This document shows, piece by piece, positions 5,463 through 8,348 of a stretch of DNA of 8,348 bases. The translations under genes and the position numbers were made by a program. A model generated the notes under the pieces. That model did not search any database, was not told where the DNA came from, and saw only the letters and a list, made by a program, of their open reading frames with translations. Source of the stretch: Thermoplasmata archaeon (GTDB lineage: Archaea; Thermoplasmatota; Thermoplasmata; Lutacidiplasmatales; UBA184); NCBI GenBank assembly GCA_030039135.1, contig JASHQN010000062.1:1-8348 (forward strand), given 5' to 3'. Position 1 is the stretch's first letter. Every line of letters starts with the position of its first letter.

Positions 5463-6015
5463 ATCGGACCGCTCGCGCGAGGTCATCGCGGTGCCCGAGA
5501 CCGTCTCGTTCGCGATCCGTCCCGGTCAGTTGCTCGCCCGAGGGCCGCTCGGTTCCGTGGAGCGGCCGTTCCCTACGGACGCGATCGCGCTCCGGACGGA
5601 GAAGGGCTCGGTGACGCTCGAACTGCAGATCCCCCCCGAGCGCAAGCGATCGCAGGCGCTCTTGAAGGCCTGGGCGGCGCACGTTCGGAACCTCGCGGGC
5701 GGATTGACCCGCGGCGTCGAGGCGAGGATGAAGGTCGTGGCGGCCCACTTTCCGATGAAAGTGTCGGTCCGCGGGGAGGAACTGGTCATCGAGAACTTCC
5801 TCGGTGAGAAGTTTCCCCGCTCGACCCGCCTGCGGCCCGGCACGAAGGCCGTCGTCGAGGGGGACATCGTGACCCTGAGCGGACACGACGTCGAACAGGT
5901 CGGCCAGAGCGCGGCCAACATCGAGCGGGTGACGCACATCCGCGACTACGATCCACGGGTCTTCCAGGACGGCATCTACCTCATCGAGCGGGCGCACCTC
6001 AAGGAGGCGAGCTGA
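5452..6015 (+). CDS. rpl6: Large-subunit ribosomal protein uL6 (L6)
   Basis: The 187-residue uL6 has two related alpha/beta domains and binds near the sarcin-ricin loop and the factor-binding stalk base. The first strand VIAVPETVSF (11-20) replaces the usual I.IP.GV. Later landmarks are WAAHVRNLAGGLTRGVEARMKVVAAHFPMKV (74-104, read in parts), the archaeal IENFLGEKFPRSTRL (113-127), VEGDIVTLSGHDVEQVGQSAANIERVT (135-161) and the closing RDYDPRVFQDGIYLI (164-178). The ATG at 5452 lies inside rps8 and gives an 11-base overlap, longer than the 4-base overlaps elsewhere. The next in-frame start is a GTG at 5491, which would leave only one residue before the PETVSF strand, so 5452 is preferred. The stop and the rpl32e start form TGATG. 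Confidence 0.95.
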   Translation: MSTESDRSREVIAVPETVSFAIRPGQLLARGPLGSVERPFPTDAIALRTEKGSVTLELQIPPERKRSQALLKAWAAHVRNLAGGLTRGVEARMKVVAAHFPMKVSVRGEELVIENFLGEKFPRSTRLRPGTKAVVEGDIVTLSGHDVEQVGQSAANIERVTHIRDYDPRVFQDGIYLIERAHLKEAS

Positions 6016-6578
6016 TGGCGGAGGACGAACCCTCGACGGAAGCCGAGGCCCGGCCGGCGCCGAAGACCCGCTCGCGTCGCAAGGCCGCGGCGGCCGCTCC
6101 CGCCCCCACGACCGAACCTGAGAAGGCGGCGCCGGAGCCCGAGACTTTGCGCGCTCCCCGGCGGGGGGCCCTGAACCCCGAGCGCCAGCGCCTCTTGGAG
6201 CTGCGGCGCCGCGCCGATGCCGCCCGTCCGATCTTCGGACGGCAGGCCGCGAATCGGTACTGGCGCATCGGCAGGGACGGAAGCTGGCGGCGACCCCGCG
6301 GCCTGCAATCGAAGCAGCGCCGCCACTACGGCTACCGAGCCCGGATCGTCCGCATCGGATACCGGTCTCCGGCGCTCGTTCGGGGACTCGCCCCGAACGG
6401 TTTTCGCCCGGTGCTCGTTCGCAACGAAGCCGAGCTCGACGCGATCGATGCGCGCACCCAGGCGGCTGTGATCGCTCGGACCGTCGGAACGCGCCGTCGC
6501 CTCACGCTCGAAGAGGCGGCCCGCAAGAAAGGCGTCCACATCCTGAACCCGATCGTGAAATCGGAGCGGGAGGAGTGA
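6015..6578 (+). CDS. rpl32e: Large-subunit ribosomal protein eL32 (L32e), with N-terminal extension
   Basis: This 187-residue protein is eL32, restricted to archaea and eukaryotes. The conserved core begins near residue 70: PIFGRQAANRYWRIGRDGSWRRPRG (72-96, read in parts), QSKQRRHYGYRARIVRIGYRSP (98-119), LVRGLAPNGFRPVLVRN (121-137), ELDAIDARTQAAVIARTVGTRRR (140-162) and VHILNP (174-179). Residues 1-57 form a low-complexity extension, first acidic (AEDEPSTEAEA), then basic and alanine-rich (RSRRKAAAAA), then acidic and proline-rich. Haloarchaeal eL32 also has a long N-terminal extension, so length alone is not unique. The ATG is in a TGATG junction with the rpl6 stop and has GGAGGCGA at 6003-6010. 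No internal start nearer the core has a comparable site that I could see. Confidence 0.95.
   Translation: MAEDEPSTEAEARPAPKTRSRRKAAAAAPAPTTEPEKAAPEPETLRAPRRGALNPERQRLLELRRRADAARPIFGRQAANRYWRIGRDGSWRRPRGLQSKQRRHYGYRARIVRIGYRSPALVRGLAPNGFRPVLVRNEAELDAIDARTQAAVIARTVGTRRRLTLEEAARKKGVHILNPIVKSEREE
6568..6575 (+). promoter_or_regulatory. Shine-Dalgarno site for rpl19e
   Basis: GGGAGGAG ends 8 bases before the GTG at 6584. It overlaps the alternative GTG at 6575, which it therefore cannot serve, and so favours the 6584 start. Confidence 0.65.
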
Positions 6579-6583
6579 GACCG

Positions 6584-7042
6584 GTGCCGGATCTCGCGAA
6601 CCAGCGTCGACTCGCCGCCGACCTATTGAAGTGCGGGGAGGGGCGGGTCTGGATCGATCCCGCGAGCCAGGAGGAGCTCGCCGACGCGGTCACCCGCGCG
6701 GACCTCCGCAGCGCGATCAAGGCCGGTGTCGTGCGACGCAAGCGGGTGCGGGGCACGTCGCGGGTGCGCGCTCGCCAGCACGCGAAGGAGCTCGCGAAGG
6801 GTCGTCACGCCGGACCCGGTTCCCGCCGGGGCAGCCCTCTCGCCCGGCTTCCGAAGAAGGACCGCTGGATGCGGCGGATCCGCGCCCAGCGTGCCCTCCT
6901 GCGTCAGCTCCGCGACGAGCAGAAGATCCCCAGGGGCGTCTACCGTGAGTTCTACCGGAGGGCCAAGGGCGGCATGTTCCGCAGCCGCGCGCACCTCCTC
7001 GTGAACCTTCGTCTCGCCGGCCACCTCAAGGAGGGCACGTGA
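6584..7042 (+). CDS. rpl19e: Large-subunit ribosomal protein eL19 (L19e)
   Basis: The 152-residue eL19 is an archaeal/eukaryotic protein with long basic helices that extend toward the small subunit and form an intersubunit bridge. The start MPDLANQRRLAADLLKCGEGRVWIDP (residues 1-26, read in parts) closely follows the family's M.DL..Q.RLAA..L..G..RVW.DP. Later come AITKA-type segment ADLRSAIKAGVV (39-50), RARQHAKELAKGRHAGPGSRRG (62-83, read in parts), WMRRIRAQRALLRQL (95-109) and YREFYRRAKGGMFRSRAHL (120-138). Two GTG starts are possible. The GTG at 6575 overlaps the rpl32e stop but lacks a usable ribosome binding site; 6584 has one at the right distance and gives the family N-terminus, so it is chosen. 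The stop overlaps the rpl18 GTG. Confidence 0.94.
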   Translation: MPDLANQRRLAADLLKCGEGRVWIDPASQEELADAVTRADLRSAIKAGVVRRKRVRGTSRVRARQHAKELAKGRHAGPGSRRGSPLARLPKKDRWMRRIRAQRALLRQLRDEQKIPRGVYREFYRRAKGGMFRSRAHLLVNLRLAGHLKEGT

Positions 7043-7569
7043 GCACGGGGCCACGGTACCGCGTGCCGTTCCGGCGGCGGCGACAGGGGAAGACCGACTA
7101 CCGAGTGCGCCTGCGCTTGCTGAAGTCAGGCCGACCGCGCGCCGTCGTACGCCTCACGGACCGCTGCGTCCGAGTCGCGCTCGTGGCCTACGACCCGAAG
7201 GGAGACCGGGTGCTCGCGGCTGCCAGCAGCCGAGAGCTCGGGGCGATCCAGTTCCCCGCATCGAGCCTCGCGTCGACCCCCGCGGCCTACCTCACCGCCT
7301 ACCTCGCGGGGCTACGCGCCAAGGCCGGGGGCACGACGGGGGCGATCCTGGACGCGGGCCTCCGGCACCCGACCGAAGGGGGCCGGCTGGCCGCCGCCGT
7401 GAAGGGGCTTCTCGACGCGGGGATCGAGGTGCCCCACGGGGAGGGCGGGTTCCCGAGCGCGGACCGGCTGAACGGCGCCCATCTCTCGAAGCCGCTCACG
7501 ACGCCTCTCGAGGCGTACAAACTCGAGGTCCCCCGGCTCGCCCAGCGTCCGTCGGAGGCGGCGGCATGA
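7039..7569 (+). CDS. rpl18: Large-subunit ribosomal protein uL18 (L18)
   Basis: The 176-residue protein is archaeal-type uL18, which binds 5S rRNA in the central protuberance together with uL5. The beginning GPRYRVPFRRRRQGKTDYRVRLRLLKSGRPRAVVR (4-38, read in parts) matches the archaeal pattern of a basic tail and a K.DY..R..LL.SG.PR.V.R core. Other matches are TAYLAGLRAKAGG (86-98), AILDAGLRHPTEGGRLAAAVKGLLDAGIEVPHGE (102-135, read in parts) and the archaeal HGEGGFPSADRLNGAHL region (133-149). The start is a GTG within a GTGA overlap with rpl19e, with GGAGGG at 7030-7035. The end PSEAAA overlaps the rps5 ATG. The length is normal for the archaeal family, whose members are longer than bacterial uL18. 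Confidence 0.96.
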   Translation: MSTGPRYRVPFRRRRQGKTDYRVRLRLLKSGRPRAVVRLTDRCVRVALVAYDPKGDRVLAAASSRELGAIQFPASSLASTPAAYLTAYLAGLRAKAGGTTGAILDAGLRHPTEGGRLAAAVKGLLDAGIEVPHGEGGFPSADRLNGAHLSKPLTTPLEAYKLEVPRLAQRPSEAAA

Positions 7570-8348
7570 GCGCGGCCGGACCGGCGGGGCCCCCCGGGGC
7601 CGGAGCCCCGGCGTTCGCCGCTCCGCCGCCGTGGATCCCGAAGACCGAGCTCGGCAAACGCGTCGCCGCCGACGAGATCACCACGATGAGCCAGGCCCTC
7701 GCGACCGGGCTTCCCCTTCGGGAGCCGCAGATCGTCGACAAGCTCCTCCCCGGGCTGCACGACGAGGTCCTCGACGTGAACATGGTCCAGCGCATGACCG
7801 ACTCCGGCCGTCGGTTCAAGTTCGCCGTCACCGTCGTCGTCGGCAACGGCGACGGGTTCGTCGGCCTCGGTCGCGCGAAGGGCCGCGAGGTTGGCCCCAC
7901 GATCCGCCGAGCGATCGACCGAGCCAAGCTCGAGATCGTCGAGGTGCTGCGCGGGTGCGGCAGCTGGGAGTGCGGTTGCGGCCGACCCCATACGTTCCCG
8001 TTCCAGGTCCGGGGCCGTGCCGGATCCGTGGTCGTCACGTTCAAGCCCGCTCCGCGGGGCGTCGGCCTCGCGGTCGGCGACGTCGCGAAACCGATCCTCC
8101 GTTTTGCCGGAATCACGGACGCCTGGGGGTTCACCGACGGTCACTCGAAGACCACCGTCAACTACGCCCAGGCGGCGTACCACACGCTCGTCGCCCTTTC
8201 CGAGCTCAAGGTGCCTCCGGAGGACGCGGCCCGCCTCAAGATCGTCCGCGGGCCGGTCGGAGCTTCGATCTTGCCGCCGAAAGAGGAAGGCGCTCGCCCG
8301 GTCCGTGGCGGCCGCGGCGGCCGCCGGCCCGGAGGTCGCGGTCCCCCC
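7566..8348 (+). CDS. rps5: Small-subunit ribosomal protein uS5 (S5), C-terminus cut by the window edge
   Basis: The frame is open from an ATG at 7566 to the right edge, 261 codons with no stop. The product is uS5, a decoding-site protein at the mRNA entry channel. The N-terminus is Ala/Gly/Pro-rich (2-22). The double-stranded RNA-binding-like domain spans about residues 68-145, with MTDSGRRFKFAVTVVVGNG (77-95) and VGLGRAKGREVGPTIRRAI (99-117). A Cys-rich CGSWECGCGRPH (131-142) is typical of archaeal and eukaryotic uS5. The second domain includes PAPRGVGLAVGDVAKPILRFAGI (161-183) and DAWGFTDGHSKTTVNYAQA (185-203). The last visible residues (247-261) form an Arg/Gly-rich tail. The start overlaps the rpl18 stop as ATGA, with GGAGGCG at 7554-7560. 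Confidence 0.96.
   Translation, partial: MSAAGPAGPPGAGAPAFAAPPPWIPKTELGKRVAADEITTMSQALATGLPLREPQIVDKLLPGLHDEVLDVNMVQRMTDSGRRFKFAVTVVVGNGDGFVGLGRAKGREVGPTIRRAIDRAKLEIVEVLRGCGSWECGCGRPHTFPFQVRGRAGSVVVTFKPAPRGVGLAVGDVAKPILRFAGITDAWGFTDGHSKTTVNYAQAAYHTLVALSELKVPPEDAARLKIVRGPVGASILPPKEEGARPVRGGRGGRRPGGRGPP
8304..8348 (+). other. Arg/Gly-rich (RGG-like) coding segment at the end of rps5
   Basis: Codons from residue 247 of uS5 encode RGGRGGRRPGGRGPP and run off the edge. The DNA is a GC-only tract of CGC, GGC, GGT and CCC codons with one A. Whether it ends shortly after the edge or continues as a longer RG repeat cannot be seen. Confidence 0.7.

Noticed and set aside
7299..8183. A 294-codon open frame on the minus strand opposite rpl18 and rps5
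   Set aside because: Shadow frame; both plus-strand genes match their families throughout.
8311..8348. Possible GC-rich hairpin or terminator at the right edge (GGCCGCGGCGGCCGCC region)
   Set aside because: The bases are in-frame codons of the uS5 tail, with no following T-tract; pairing potential is expected from GCC/GGC codon repetition.

Overview
The window is a continuous stretch of the archaeal S10-spc ribosomal protein operon, all on the + strand. It comes from a GC-rich archaeon; third codon positions are overwhelmingly G or C. The archaeal assignment rests on gene content and order: S4e, L32e, L19e and the RNase P protein Rnp1 (Rpp29) are absent from bacteria, and they sit here in the standard archaeal positions. 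The uS17 N-terminus (a CDD...CPFHG motif) and the cluster order suggest a euryarchaeal or Thermoplasmata-like lineage. That finer placement is inference and has not been tested by phylogeny.

Layout: the 3' end of rpl2 (1-99), then rps19, rpl22, rps3, rpl29, rnp1, rps17, rpl14, rpl24, rps4e, rpl5, rps14, rps8, rpl6, rpl32e, rpl19e and rpl18, then rps5, which is still open at the right edge. Two genes are easily missed: the C-terminal 32 codons of uL2 at the left edge, and the 48-residue zinc-ribbon uS14 at 4918-5064.

The largest non-coding gap is 19 bases. Eight junctions are 4-base ATGA or GTGA overlaps, one is a TGATG stop-start, one is an 11-base overlap, and the rest are gaps of 2 to 19 bases. 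Most starts have a GGAGG-type Shine-Dalgarno sequence 3 to 8 bases upstream. I see no internal promoter, terminator, RNA gene, mobile element, repeat array or CRISPR. The stretch reads as one polycistronic unit with strong translational coupling, whose promoter and terminator lie outside the window.

The products work together in the ribosome: uS3, uS5, uS8, uS14, uS17, uS19 and eS4 in the small subunit; uL2, uL5, uL6, uL14, uL18, uL22, uL24, uL29, eL19 and eL32 in the large one. Rnp1 is a protein subunit of the tRNA-processing enzyme RNase P.

I do not see an undescribed system here. Points worth a second look are modest: low-complexity Pro/Ala/Glu extensions on several proteins, an Arg-Gly-rich C-terminal tail on uS5, no SUI1 gene between rpl29 and rnp1, a paired TTA codon cluster in rnp1, and a repeated stop/Shine-Dalgarno junction.
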